Source of the DNA: JAXMDC01 sp046349035
GTDB lineage: Bacteria; Pseudomonadota; Alphaproteobacteria; Rhizobiales; Kaistiaceae
Length of the DNA: 64,000 bases
Direction of reading: 5' to 3'
Assembly: GCA_046349035.1 (NCBI GenBank)
Contig: JAXMDC010000002.1
Coordinates: 620,001 to 684,000, forward strand
Shown here: positions 1-8,725 of the stretch, piece by piece
Layout: the number at the start of each line of letters is the position of its first letter
Position numbering within the stretch: the stretch's first letter is position 1
The notes under the pieces: generated by a model
Seen by the model: only the letters and a program-made list of their open reading frames with translations
Told to the model about the DNA's origin: nothing
Databases searched by the model: none
Position numbers and translations under genes: made by a program

Positions 1-167
1 CGACCGAGATCGAAGGCCACACTATCTGCGCCTTTGGCGACGCCGCCGCCTGGCCAGTCCAGGGCCTCATCCGCAACTATCGCGAATTGATGGAAGCCCG
101 CATCGACGCGCGGCGCACCGCTGGTCATGCCGGCCTTGCCGCCACGCTGGCGGCGGCCGCGGAGTAG
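1..167 (+). CDS. nuoF: NADH-quinone oxidoreductase subunit F, C-terminal end (partial)
   Basis: The frame starting at base 3 is open to a TAG at 165-167 and gives the last 54 residues of NuoF, including the characteristic stretch IEGHTICAFGDAAAWPVQG followed by a basic C-terminus. NuoF is the flavin- and [4Fe-4S]-binding subunit of complex I that accepts electrons from NADH. The rest of the gene lies outside the window. It is followed eight bases later by nuoG in the same direction, as in other complex I operons. Confidence 0.93.
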   Translation, partial: TEIEGHTICAFGDAAAWPVQGLIRNYRELMEARIDARRTAGHAGLAATLAAAAE

Positions 168-175
168 GAGCGCCG

Positions 176-2260
176 ATGGCCAAGCTCCTCGTCAACGGCA
201 TCGCGGTCGACGTTCCCGCCGAATACACGCTGCTTCAGGCCGCCGAGGTTGCGGGCTTCGAGATTCCGCGCTTCTGCTACCACGAGCGGCTGTCGATCGC
301 CGGCAATTGCCGGATGTGCTTGGTCGAGGTGAAGGGCGGACCGCCGAAGCCGCAGGCGAGCTGCGCTATGGCCGTCCGCGACCTTCGGCCGGGGGCGAAC
401 GGCGAGCCGCCCGAGGTGCTGACGCGCTCGCCGATGGTCCGCCGCGCGCGGGAAGGGGTGATGGAGTTCCTGCTCATTAATCACCCGCTCGATTGCCCGA
501 TCTGCGATCAAGGCGGCGAGTGCGACCTGCAAGACCAGGCGATGGCCTACGGCATCGACAAGAACCGCTTCGCCGAGAACAAGCGCGCCGTGCCCGACAA
601 ATACATCGGCCCGCTGGTCAAGACCTCGATGAACCGCTGCATCCAGTGCACGCGGTGTGTCCGGTTTGCCGCCGAAGTCGCCGGCATCGCCGAGATCGGC
701 GCGGTCGGCCGCGGCGAGGACATGGAGATCACCACCTATCTGGAATCGGCGATGACCTCCGAGCTGCAGGGGAATGTCATCGACCTCTGCCCGGTCGGCG
801 CCCTGACCTCAAAACCGTATGCGTTCAAGGCTCGGCCGTGGGAACTCACCTCGACCGAGACGATCGACGTGATGGACGCCGTCGGTTCCGCCATCCGCGT
901 CGACACCCGCGGCCGCGCCGTGATGCGCATTCTTCCGCGCCTTAACGAAGCGGTGAACGAGGAGTGGATCTCCGACAAGGCGCGCTTCGTGTGGGACGGC
1001 CTTGGCGTCCAGCGCCTCGACCGACCCTATGTCCGCGTCGATGGCAAGCTGCGGCCGGCCAGTTGGCGAGATGCCTTGGCCGCCGTCGCCTCGCGCATTT
1101 CCGGCAGCGGTCGGATCGCCGCCCTCGCAGGCGACCTTTCCACGGTCGAGGAGATGTTCGCGCTAAAGCTTCTGATGGCGGAGATCGGCTCGCCGGACAT
1201 GGATTGCCGCCAGGACGGCGCCGCGCTCGATCCGGCGCTCGGCCGTGCCTCCTACCTCTTCAACCCCACCATCGCCGGTATCGAGTCCGCCGACGCGATC
1301 CTGATCGTCGGCTCCAACCCGCGGCGCGAAGCCGCCGTCCTCAACGCCCGCATCCGTAAGCGCTGGCGGCATGGTGGCGTCCGCATCGGCCTCGTGGGCG
1401 AGCCGGCCGACCTCACCTATCCCTATGAGCATCTCGGTGCCGGGCCGCAAAGCCTCGAGGCCTTGACGGGCAAGGGCGCCTTCGCCGACGCCCTCCGCAC
1501 CGCCAAGCGCCCGCTGGTCATCGTCGGGCAGGGCGCGCTCGCCCGCCCCGACGGTCGCGCCGTCCTCTCCCTGTCGGCCGGCCTTGCCCAAGGCGGCGAG
1601 CGCGACCCGGGTTGGAACGGCCTCGCCGTCTTGCACACCGCCGCCGCCCGCGTCGGCGGGCTCGATATCGGCTTCGTGCCGGGCGAGGGCGGGCTGGATA
1701 CCACCGGCATTCTCACAGCCGCTCGCCAGAACAAGCTCGAAATGCTGTTCCTGCTCGGCGCCGATGAGATCGATACTTCGGCTTTGGGAGCCGCTTTTGT
1801 GGTCTATATCGGTTCGCATGGCGACGCCGGAGCCCACCGCGCCGACGTAATTCTTCCCGGCGCCGCCTTTAGCGAGAAGTCGGGCACTTACGTGAACACC
1901 GAGGGGCGCGTGCAGCGTTCAGTCCGCGCAGCGTTTCCGCCGGGAGAAGCACGCGACGACTGGGCGGTCGTTCGCGGCCTCGCTACGACGCTCGGCCACC
2001 GCCTGCCTTTCGACTCGCTGGACGAGTTGCGTGCCCGCCTCTTCGAGCGCCACCCGCATCTGGCGGCAACCGACACCGTGCTGGCTGGCGGTGCCGCCGA
2101 TCTCCAGCGCATCGCCCGCCTTGGCGGCAAGCTCGGCTCCGCGCCGTTCAAGAGCGTCGTCGGCGACTTCTATCTGACCAACCCGATCGCCCGGGCATCG
2201 GCGGTCATGGCCGAGTGCTCGGCGCTTGCCGCCGGGCGGCTGCCCCAGGCGGCGGAGTAG
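176..2260 (+). CDS. nuoG: NADH-quinone oxidoreductase subunit G
   Basis: This 694-residue protein is the large iron-sulfur subunit of the peripheral arm of complex I; it passes electrons from NuoF towards NuoI and quinone. Ligands for three clusters are visible: an N-terminal [2Fe-2S] ferredoxin domain with C34, C45, C48 and C63; the His-ligated cluster H103, C107, C110, C116; and a [4Fe-4S] set C155, C158, C161 with distant C205 (DLCPVGAL). The rest is a molybdopterin-oxidoreductase-like domain that is non-catalytic in this family. Length is normal for alphaproteobacterial NuoG, and no extra N7-type cluster motif is seen. Confidence 0.97.
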   Translation: MAKLLVNGIAVDVPAEYTLLQAAEVAGFEIPRFCYHERLSIAGNCRMCLVEVKGGPPKPQASCAMAVRDLRPGANGEPPEVLTRSPMVRRAREGVMEFLLINHPLDCPICDQGGECDLQDQAMAYGIDKNRFAENKRAVPDKYIGPLVKTSMNRCIQCTRCVRFAAEVAGIAEIGAVGRGEDMEITTYLESAMTSELQGNVIDLCPVGALTSKPYAFKARPWELTSTETIDVMDAVGSAIRVDTRGRAVMRILPRLNEAVNEEWISDKARFVWDGLGVQRLDRPYVRVDGKLRPASWRDALAAVASRISGSGRIAALAGDLSTVEEMFALKLLMAEIGSPDMDCRQDGAALDPALGRASYLFNPTIAGIESADAILIVGSNPRREAAVLNARIRKRWRHGGVRIGLVGEPADLTYPYEHLGAGPQSLEALTGKGAFADALRTAKRPLVIVGQGALARPDGRAVLSLSAGLAQGGERDPGWNGLAVLHTAAARVGGLDIGFVPGEGGLDTTGILTAARQNKLEMLFLLGADEIDTSALGAAFVVYIGSHGDAGAHRADVILPGAAFSEKSGTYVNTEGRVQRSVRAAFPPGEARDDWAVVRGLATTLGHRLPFDSLDELRARLFERHPHLAATDTVLAGGAADLQRIARLGGKLGSAPFKSVVGDFYLTNPIARASAVMAECSALAAGRLPQAAE

Positions 2261-2263
2261 ACG

Positions 2264-3319
2264 ATGGACGTGTTCTTCGCCGACTACGTGCTGCCGGCCG
2301 TGATCATCGCCGCAAAAAGCGTGTTTCTGCTCGTTTGCGTGCTCATCCTGGTCGCCTACCTGCTCTATGCCGATCGCAAGATCTGGGCGGCGGTGCAGCT
2401 TCGCCGGGGCCCCAACGTCGTCGGGCCCTTCGGGCTGCTTCAACCCTTCGCCGATTTCTTGAAATTCGTCCTGAAAGAGCCGGTCGTGCCGGCCGGCGCC
2501 AATAAGGCAGTGTTTCTGGCCGCGCCGCTGGTTTCGTCGGTTTTGGCGCTCGCCGCCTGGGCGGTGATCCCCTTCGACGCCGGCCTTGCCATCGCCAACA
2601 TCAATGTCGGCATCCTCTACCTCTTCGCCATCTCCTCGCTGTCGGTCTACGGCATCATCATGGGAGGCTGGGCGTCGAATTCGAAATACCCGCTCCTCGG
2701 CGCGCTGCGCTCGGCCGCGCAGATGGTGTCCTACGAGGTTGCCATCGGCTTCGTCCTGGTGGCGGTGCTGCTCTGCGTCGGCTCGCTCAACCTGACCGAC
2801 ATCGTCAACGCCCAGCGTGACGGTATCGGCACGCGCTATGGGCTCCTGCCAAGCGCGCTCGACTGGCACTGGCTGGTGCTGCTGCCGGCCTTCGTCATCT
2901 TCTTCATTTCCGCGCTCGCCGAGACCAACCGGCCGCCTTTCGATCTCCCGGAGGCGGAATCGGAGCTCGTCGCCGGCTACGCCGTCGAGTACTCCTCGAC
3001 CCCCTTCCTGCTGTTCTTCCTCGGCGAGTATGTCGCCATCACGCTGATGTGCGCGCTGATGACGATCCTCTTCCTAGGCGGCTGGCTACCGCCTGCCAAC
3101 GTCTGGCCGCTCAACGCCGTGCCGGGCATCGTCTGGTTCCTCGGCAAGGTCGTCTTCCTCTTCTTCCTGATGTCGATGGTGAAGGCTTTCGTGCCCCGCT
3201 ACCGCTACGATCAGTTGATGCGCCTTGGCTGGAAGGTCTTCCTGCCGCTGTCGTTGGTGATCGTCGTGGCGGTCGCAACGGTGCTGCAAGTGACCGGCAC
3301 CGCGCCGCGGCCGATGTGA
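2264..3319 (+). CDS. nuoH: NADH-quinone oxidoreductase subunit H
   Basis: This 351-residue integral membrane protein forms most of the quinone-binding chamber of complex I and links the peripheral arm to the membrane arm. The sequence has about eight hydrophobic segments and the family signatures YADRKIWAAVQLRRGPN near the N-terminus and ALAETNRPPFDLPEAESEL, the acidic quinone-site loop, near residue 220. It starts three bases after the nuoG stop, so the two are probably translationally coupled. Confidence 0.97.
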   Translation: MDVFFADYVLPAVIIAAKSVFLLVCVLILVAYLLYADRKIWAAVQLRRGPNVVGPFGLLQPFADFLKFVLKEPVVPAGANKAVFLAAPLVSSVLALAAWAVIPFDAGLAIANINVGILYLFAISSLSVYGIIMGGWASNSKYPLLGALRSAAQMVSYEVAIGFVLVAVLLCVGSLNLTDIVNAQRDGIGTRYGLLPSALDWHWLVLLPAFVIFFISALAETNRPPFDLPEAESELVAGYAVEYSSTPFLLFFLGEYVAITLMCALMTILFLGGWLPPANVWPLNAVPGIVWFLGKVVFLFFLMSMVKAFVPRYRYDQLMRLGWKVFLPLSLVIVVAVATVLQVTGTAPRPM

Positions 3320-3330
3320 TCCGGCAAGCC

Positions 3331-3564
3331 ATGTCCACCAACGGGCTCATCGGCGCGCTGATCGGTCTCCTGATCGCCGTGGTTGAATACGTGACCATCT
3401 ACATGATGTTTGAGCGCCGCGCCGCCGAACGCATGGCCTCGTCCGCGCCCGCCGAGCGGGATGGTATTCAGCGCATGCTCGGCATCTTCCGCGTCGTCTT
3501 CCGCGCTAATTTTGTCGTGCTGCCCGTGGTCGGCTACGTTCTCGGCCACGTCCTGTTTCCCTGA
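3331..3564 (+). CDS. Small membrane protein of unknown function between nuoH and nuoI
   Basis: The ATG at 3331 opens a 77-residue protein sitting 11 bases after nuoH and 23 bases before nuoI, in the same strand and frame-tight with both. It has two predicted membrane helices (about residues 5-25 and 53-75) joined by a charged loop rich in Arg, Glu and Ala. It is not one of the 14 canonical complex I subunits and I cannot assign it to a named family. Its position implies co-transcription with complex I, so an accessory, assembly or lineage-specific subunit role is possible, but that is inference. Confidence 0.75.
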   Translation: MSTNGLIGALIGLLIAVVEYVTIYMMFERRAAERMASSAPAERDGIQRMLGIFRVVFRANFVVLPVVGYVLGHVLFP

Positions 3565-3587
3565 TACTGCCGCTCCGGATCCGACCC

Positions 3588-4076
3588 ATGCCCCTCGACG
3601 CCGCCGCCCGGTCGATCTTCCTCAAGGAGTTCGTGTCGGCGTTCTTCCTGTCGCTCCGCTACATGTTCAAGCGCAAGGCGACCATCAACTACCCCTATGA
3701 GCGGCTGCCGATCAGCCCGCGCTTCCGCGGCGAGCATGCCCTCCGCCGTTACCCCAACGGCGAGGAGCGCTGCATTGCCTGTAAGCTCTGCGAGGCGATC
3801 TGCCCGGCCCAGGCGATCACCATTGAGGCGGCACCGCGTGGCCCCGACGGCACCCGCCGCACCACGCGCTACGACATCGACATGGTCAAATGCATCTATT
3901 GCGGGCTTTGCCAGGAGGCGTGCCCGGTCGACGCCATTGTCGAGGGCCCGAACCTCGAATTCGCCACCGAAACCCGGGAGGAACTCTACTACGACAAGGA
4001 ACGGCTGCTCGCCAACGGCGACCGCTGGGAGACCGAGATCGCCCGCAACCTGAAGGCGGACGCGCCGTACCGGTGA
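3588..4076 (+). CDS. nuoI: NADH-quinone oxidoreductase subunit I
   Basis: The 162-residue product carries the two [4Fe-4S] clusters (N6a and N6b) that deliver electrons to N2 and quinone. Both motifs are complete: C62, C65, C68 with C72-P, and C102, C105, C108 with C112-P. An amphipathic N-terminal segment (residues 10-30) matches the membrane-surface anchor of this subunit. Length is the usual one for alphaproteobacteria. A 175-base spacer with tandem repeats, unusual within this otherwise tightly packed operon, separates it from nuoJ. Confidence 0.97.
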   Translation: MPLDAAARSIFLKEFVSAFFLSLRYMFKRKATINYPYERLPISPRFRGEHALRRYPNGEERCIACKLCEAICPAQAITIEAAPRGPDGTRRTTRYDIDMVKCIYCGLCQEACPVDAIVEGPNLEFATETREELYYDKERLLANGDRWETEIARNLKADAPYR

Positions 4077-4114
4077 TGCAATGGACGGGAAAGCCGCGAG
4101 GCTCTAGAACTTTG

Positions 4115-4132
4115 CGCCGCCATTCGGCGGCG
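4115..4132 (+). other. Short hairpin in the nuoI-nuoJ spacer
   Basis: A 7-bp perfect GC stem (CGCCGCC / GGCGGCG) closes a 4-base loop ATTC. No T-run follows, so it is not an intrinsic terminator. It could shape mRNA stability or translation between nuoI and nuoJ; the sequence alone does not say. Confidence 0.35.
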
Positions 4133-4205
4133 ATCCGATCCCTGAGCCTCCCCGACAGGACCGTCCAACCAGGCCCGCGCCGAAACGAGGCGCGGAACGT
4201 CGGAA

Positions 4206-4250
4206 TGCGACAAGAGGGAATGCGACAAGAGGGAACGCAGCAAGAGGGAA
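4206..4250 (+). repeat. Three tandem 15-bp repeats, each with a Shine-Dalgarno-like core, upstream of nuoJ
   Basis: The unit TGCGACAAGAGGGAA occurs at 4206-4220 and is repeated exactly at 4221-4235; a third copy with two changes (CGCAGCAAGAGGGAA) occupies 4236-4250. Each copy contains AAGAGGGA, a purine-rich ribosome-binding core, and the last copy ends one base before the nuoJ ATG at 4252. The array therefore offers three successive potential ribosome landing sites, only the last properly spaced for nuoJ. Confidence 0.85.
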
Positions 4251-4251
4251 G

Positions 4252-4869
4252 ATGACGCTAGCAACGCTGTTCTTCTACCTGTTTGCGACGGTCGCCATTG
4301 CGTCCGCGGCGATTGTCGTGGCTGCGCGCAACCCCGTGCATTCCGTCCTGTTCCTGATCCTGACCTTCGTCAATGCCGCCGGACTGCTGATGCTCGCCGG
4401 GGCCGAGTTCCTCGCCCTTATTCTGGTGGTCGTCTATGTCGGCGCCGTGGCGGTGCTGTTCTTGTTCGTGGTCATGATGCTCGACGTCGACTTTGCCGAG
4501 CTGCGCCAAGGCTTCCTTACCTATCTCCCAACCGGCTTGCTGATCGCCGCCATCCTGTTGGTCGAACTGGTCATGGTTTTCGCCGGCTCCGCTCTGGTTC
4601 CCTCCACCACCGTCGCCGCGCCAATGCCGCCAGTGGACCTGGTGACGAACACCCGCGCCCTCGGCCGCCTTCTCTACACGAAGTACATCGTCTTCTTTCA
4701 GACGGCCGGCCTGATCCTTCTCGTCGCGATGATCGGCGCTATTGTGCTTGCCCTGCGCCAGCGGGCAGCGGTCAAGCGCCAGTCGGTCGCGGCCCAGATC
4801 GGCCGCAAGGCGGCTGGAGCGGTTGCCCTCGTCGACCTTCGGCCGGGGCAGGGGATGCGACCGTCATGA
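4252..4869 (+). CDS. nuoJ: NADH-quinone oxidoreductase subunit J
   Basis: This 205-residue membrane subunit lies in the proton-pumping arm of complex I, next to NuoK and NuoH. Five hydrophobic segments are visible, and the conserved helix-3 region AGAEFLALILVVVYVGAVAV, which changes conformation during turnover, is intact near residues 49-68. The hydrophilic C-terminal tail (about residues 160-205) is basic. The ATG is fixed by the purine-rich repeat directly upstream. Its stop overlaps the nuoK start (ATGA). Confidence 0.96.
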   Translation: MTLATLFFYLFATVAIASAAIVVAARNPVHSVLFLILTFVNAAGLLMLAGAEFLALILVVVYVGAVAVLFLFVVMMLDVDFAELRQGFLTYLPTGLLIAAILLVELVMVFAGSALVPSTTVAAPMPPVDLVTNTRALGRLLYTKYIVFFQTAGLILLVAMIGAIVLALRQRAAVKRQSVAAQIGRKAAGAVALVDLRPGQGMRPS

Positions 4870-5171
4870 TCGGCCTCACCCACTATCTGACCGTCGGCGC
4901 GATCCTTTTCACCATCGGCGTCCTCGGCATCTTCATCAATCGCAAGAACGTCATCGTCATCCTGATGGCGATCGAGCTGATCCTCCTGGCGGTAACGCTG
5001 AACCTCGTCGCTTTTGCCGCCGAACGCCAGGACCTCACCGGGCAAGTCTTCGCCCTCATGGTGCTCACCGTCGCGGCGGCCGAGTCGGCTATCGGCCTCG
5101 CCATCCTCGTCGTCTTCTTCCGTAACCGCGGATCGATCGCCGTCGAAGACGCCGGCGGGCTGAAAGGGTAG
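4866..5171 (+). CDS. nuoK: NADH-quinone oxidoreductase subunit K
   Basis: The 101-residue protein has three membrane helices with the conserved buried acidic residues of NuoK (Glu in MAIELILLAV and Glu in TVAAAESAIGLAI), which are homologous to Na+/H+ antiporter subunit MnhC/MrpC. It belongs to the proton channel network of complex I. It starts within the nuoJ stop codon (4-base overlap), implying coupled translation, and ends six bases before nuoL. Confidence 0.96.
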   Translation: MIGLTHYLTVGAILFTIGVLGIFINRKNVIVILMAIELILLAVTLNLVAFAAERQDLTGQVFALMVLTVAAAESAIGLAILVVFFRNRGSIAVEDAGGLKG

Positions 5172-5177
5172 GGGGCG

Positions 5178-7196
5178 ATGTACCAGGCGATCGTCTTCCT
5201 GCCGCTGCTCGGTGCGATCATTGCCGGCGCCATCGCGTTCGTCGGAGCCTCCGCCCGCGTGCGCGGCCCCGCGCATCTCGCCCACGACCTGGGGCACGCA
5301 GCCGATAACGATCACGGAGACGGTCACGGTCACGTCCCCGAAGCCGCCGGGTCGGCGCCCGCGCAATACATTACCTCCGGCTTTGTTATCCTCTCCGCCA
5401 TCTTGTCGTGGATCGCCTTCTTCAGCGTCGGCTTCGGCGACGCCCCGCCACTTCGCGTCGGCGTCGTCCGCTGGCTGGCCGTCGGCACCATGCAGGCCGA
5501 TTGGGCGCTCCGCATCGATACGCTGACCGTAGTGATGCTGGTGGTTGTCACCACTGTCTCCGCCTTGGTGCACGTCTACTCGATCGGCTACATGGCGCAC
5601 GACCCGCACCGGCCGCGCTTCTTCGCCTATCTCTCGCTGTTCACCTTCGCCATGCTGGCGCTGGTGACGGCCGACAATCTCCTGCAGCTGTTCTTCGGCT
5701 GGGAGGGGGTGGGGCTCGCGTCCTATCTCCTGATCGGCTTCTGGTTCGACCGCCCCTCCGCGAACGCCGCCGCGATCAAGGCGTTCATCGTCAACCGCGT
5801 CGGCGATGTCGGCTTTGCCCTCGGCATCTTCGGCGTCTATTTCCTGTTCGACTCGATCGACTTCCAGACCATTTTCGCTGGCGCTCCGGCGATCGCCGGC
5901 CGCGAGTTGACCTTCCTCTGGCTGCACGTCGATGCCCTCGAGGTCGTGTGCCTGCTGCTCTTCATGGGCGCCATGGGCAAGTCGGCGCAGTTTCTGCTGC
6001 ACACCTGGCTTCCCGATGCCATGGAGGGCCCGACCCCGGTATCGGCGCTGATCCACGCCGCCACCATGGTGACCGCCGGCGTGTTCATGGTGGCCCGGCT
6101 GTCGCCGCTCTTCGCCGAGGCCCACGTTGCGTTGGCGGTTGTGGCGGTGATTGGCGCGACCACCGCCTTCTTCGCCGCCACTGTCGGCCTGGTACAGAAC
6201 GACATCAAGCGGGTGATTGCCTATTCGACCTGTTCGCAGCTGGGCTACATGTTCATCGGCCTCGGGCTCGGAGCACCGGCCACCGGCATGTTTCACCTCT
6301 TCACCCATGCCTTCTTCAAGGCGCTGCTCTTCCTAGGCGCCGGCTCGGTCATTCACGCCGTCGCCGGTGAGCAGGACATGCGCAAGATGGGCGGCCTCTC
6401 CAAGGCTCTGCCGCTGACTTATTGGGCGATGGTGATCGGCACACTGGCGCTGACCGGCTTCCCGCTCACCGCCGGCTTCTTCTCCAAGGACGCCATCATC
6501 GAGACCGCCTACGCGACCGGCGGGACGGTCGGCGGCTACGCCTTCGTTCTGGCGGTCGTGACGGCGCTCCTGACCTCGTTCTACAGCTGGCGGCTGATCT
6601 TCCTGACCTTCCACGGCGAACGCCGCGAGCCCGCGGCGCACGGCAAGCCGCATGAGTCGCCGCTCGCCATGCTTGTCCCGCTCGGGATCCTGGCGTTCGG
6701 CGCCCTCGTAGCCGGCTTCGCCTTCCTGTCGAGCTTTGTCGGCAGCGGCTCCTCGGCATTCTGGCGGGAGTCGATCCAGGCAGCCCACGCCGCCACCCAC
6801 GAAGCGGTAGCCCCGCCTTGGGTCCAGGCCACCCCGATCTTGGCCATGGTTATCGGCTTTCTCTTCGCCTTCTTCTTCTACATCCTCTCGCCGCAGACGC
6901 CGCGCCGCCTCGCCGAGGCCAACCGCCTCCTTTACCGCTTCCTGCTCAACAAGTGGTACTTCGACGAGCTCTACGATTTCCTCTTCGTCCGACCGGCGCT
7001 GTGGTTGGGCCGCCTGTTCTGGCGGCGCGGCGACGGCCAGATCATCGACGGCCTCGGACCCGACGGCATATCCGGCCGCGTCCTCGATGTGACCCGCAGC
7101 GTCGTGCGTCTCCAGTCGGGCTATGTCTTCCACTACGCTTTGGCCATGCTCCTGGGGCTGTTGCTCCTCGTCAGCTGGCTGGTCTTCAAGCACTGA
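5178..7196 (+). CDS. nuoL: NADH-quinone oxidoreductase subunit L
   Basis: At 672 residues this is the distal antiporter-like proton-pumping subunit of complex I. The core includes FGWEGVGLASYLLIGFW, with the essential Glu, and the Lys-bearing helix around WLPDAMEGPTPVSALIHAA; the C-terminal half ends with the long lateral helix region. A His-rich insert lies between helices 1 and 2: residues 33-52 contain six histidines with several Asp and Gly residues. The gene begins six bases after nuoK. Confidence 0.96.
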   Translation: MYQAIVFLPLLGAIIAGAIAFVGASARVRGPAHLAHDLGHAADNDHGDGHGHVPEAAGSAPAQYITSGFVILSAILSWIAFFSVGFGDAPPLRVGVVRWLAVGTMQADWALRIDTLTVVMLVVVTTVSALVHVYSIGYMAHDPHRPRFFAYLSLFTFAMLALVTADNLLQLFFGWEGVGLASYLLIGFWFDRPSANAAAIKAFIVNRVGDVGFALGIFGVYFLFDSIDFQTIFAGAPAIAGRELTFLWLHVDALEVVCLLLFMGAMGKSAQFLLHTWLPDAMEGPTPVSALIHAATMVTAGVFMVARLSPLFAEAHVALAVVAVIGATTAFFAATVGLVQNDIKRVIAYSTCSQLGYMFIGLGLGAPATGMFHLFTHAFFKALLFLGAGSVIHAVAGEQDMRKMGGLSKALPLTYWAMVIGTLALTGFPLTAGFFSKDAIIETAYATGGTVGGYAFVLAVVTALLTSFYSWRLIFLTFHGERREPAAHGKPHESPLAMLVPLGILAFGALVAGFAFLSSFVGSGSSAFWRESIQAAHAATHEAVAPPWVQATPILAMVIGFLFAFFFYILSPQTPRRLAEANRLLYRFLLNKWYFDELYDFLFVRPALWLGRLFWRRGDGQIIDGLGPDGISGRVLDVTRSVVRLQSGYVFHYALAMLLGLLLLVSWLVFKH

Positions 7197-7205
7197 GGCG
7201 CCACC

Positions 7206-8714
7206 GTGAGCGACTGGCCGATCCTCTCGACTGTCACGTTCCTGCCGCTGGTCGGTGCGCTGATGGTGCTGCTCATCCGCGGCGACGACGCGGCGGCGCG
7301 GCGCAACATCTACTGGATCGCCCTTTGGACCACCGCCGCCACCTTCCTCGTGGCACTCTGGGTGTGGGCGAAATTCAATCCAAGCGAACCGACCTTCCAG
7401 CTCGTCGAGTCCGGCAACTGGCTCGGTGGCTCGATCGGTTACCGCATGGGCGTCGACGGCATTTCCGTCTTGTTTGTCGTGCTGACGGCGATGCTGATGC
7501 CCGCCTGCATCATCGCCTCGGAGCTGACCATCAAGACGCGCTTCAAGGCTTACATCGTCGCCTTTCTGGTCTTAGAGACGCTGATGATCGGCGTCTTCTG
7601 CGCGCTCGATCTTCTGCTGTTCTATGTCTTCTTCGAAGGCGGCCTCATCCCGATGTTCCTGATCATCGGCATCTGGGGCGGTCCCCGTCGCGTCTATGCC
7701 AGCTTCAAATTCTTCCTGTTCACGCTGCTCGGCTCGCTGCTGATGCTGGTGGCGATCATCGCCATGTATCTCCACGCCGGCACCACCGATATCGCCGTGC
7801 TCATGGACCACGGCTTCCCGGCCGGGATGCAGACCTGGCTGTGGCTGGCCTTCTTCGCCTCGTTCGCGGTGAAGATGCCGATGTGGCCGGTCCACACCTG
7901 GCTGCCCGACGCCCATGTCGAGGCGCCGACCGCCGGCTCGGTGATCCTGGCCGCAATCCTCCTCAAGATGGGCGGCTACGGCTTCCTGCGCTTCTCGCTG
8001 CCGATGTTCCCGCTGGCGAGCGCGCAGCTCGCGCCCCTGGTCTTCGCTTTATCGGTCATCGCCATCGTCTACACCTCGCTGGTCGCCCTGGTGCAGACCG
8101 ACGTGAAGAAGCTCATCGCCTATTCCTCGGTCGCGCATATGGGCATCGTCACCCTCGGCATCTTCACCGCCACGGCGCAGGGCGTTCAGGGCGGCATCTT
8201 CCAGATGCTGTCGCACGGCCTCGTGTCGGCCGCCTTGTTCCTCTGCGTCGGCGTCATCTACGACCGTGCTCATACCCGCGACATCGACGCCTTCGGCGGC
8301 CTCGTCAATGTCATGCCGGCCTATGCCGTGGCCTTCATGGTGTTCAGCCTCGCCAATGCCGGCCTGCCCGGCACCAGCGGCTTCGTCGGCGAGTTTCTCG
8401 CGCTGACCGGGGCTTTCCGCATCAACACCTGGGCGGCCGCCATCGGCGCCCTCGGCATGATCCTGTCCGCCGCCTATGCGCTCTGGCTTTACCGTCGCGT
8501 CAGCTTCGGCGTGATCGTCCGTCCGGGGCTTCGTGCCTTCCAGGATCTGACGATCCGCGAACATCTGACGCTGGTGCCGCTCGTCGTCCTGACCATCTAT
8601 TTCGGCTTCTTCCCGGGCGCCATTTTCGCCGTCACCTCCGCGTCGGTTGAGAACCTGCTGGCCCACTACCAAGCGGCGGTCGGCAGCGTCGCCGCGCCAG
8701 TTGCCCCGCACTAG
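7206..8714 (+). CDS. nuoM: NADH-quinone oxidoreductase subunit M
   Basis: This 502-residue antiporter-like subunit pumps protons in the membrane arm of complex I. Typical features are the helix with FFEGGLIPMFLIIGIWGG, containing the essential Glu, and the Lys helix near FAVKMPMWPVHTWLPDAHVE. The start is the GTG at 7206, ten bases after the nuoL stop, because the encoded N-terminus (SDWPILSTVTFLPLVGA) is the standard NuoM start and no in-frame ATG lies upstream. Confidence 0.96.
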   Translation: MSDWPILSTVTFLPLVGALMVLLIRGDDAAARRNIYWIALWTTAATFLVALWVWAKFNPSEPTFQLVESGNWLGGSIGYRMGVDGISVLFVVLTAMLMPACIIASELTIKTRFKAYIVAFLVLETLMIGVFCALDLLLFYVFFEGGLIPMFLIIGIWGGPRRVYASFKFFLFTLLGSLLMLVAIIAMYLHAGTTDIAVLMDHGFPAGMQTWLWLAFFASFAVKMPMWPVHTWLPDAHVEAPTAGSVILAAILLKMGGYGFLRFSLPMFPLASAQLAPLVFALSVIAIVYTSLVALVQTDVKKLIAYSSVAHMGIVTLGIFTATAQGVQGGIFQMLSHGLVSAALFLCVGVIYDRAHTRDIDAFGGLVNVMPAYAVAFMVFSLANAGLPGTSGFVGEFLALTGAFRINTWAAAIGALGMILSAAYALWLYRRVSFGVIVRPGLRAFQDLTIREHLTLVPLVVLTIYFGFFPGAIFAVTSASVENLLAHYQAAVGSVAAPVAPH

Positions 8715-8725
8715 GCAGGCAAGCG

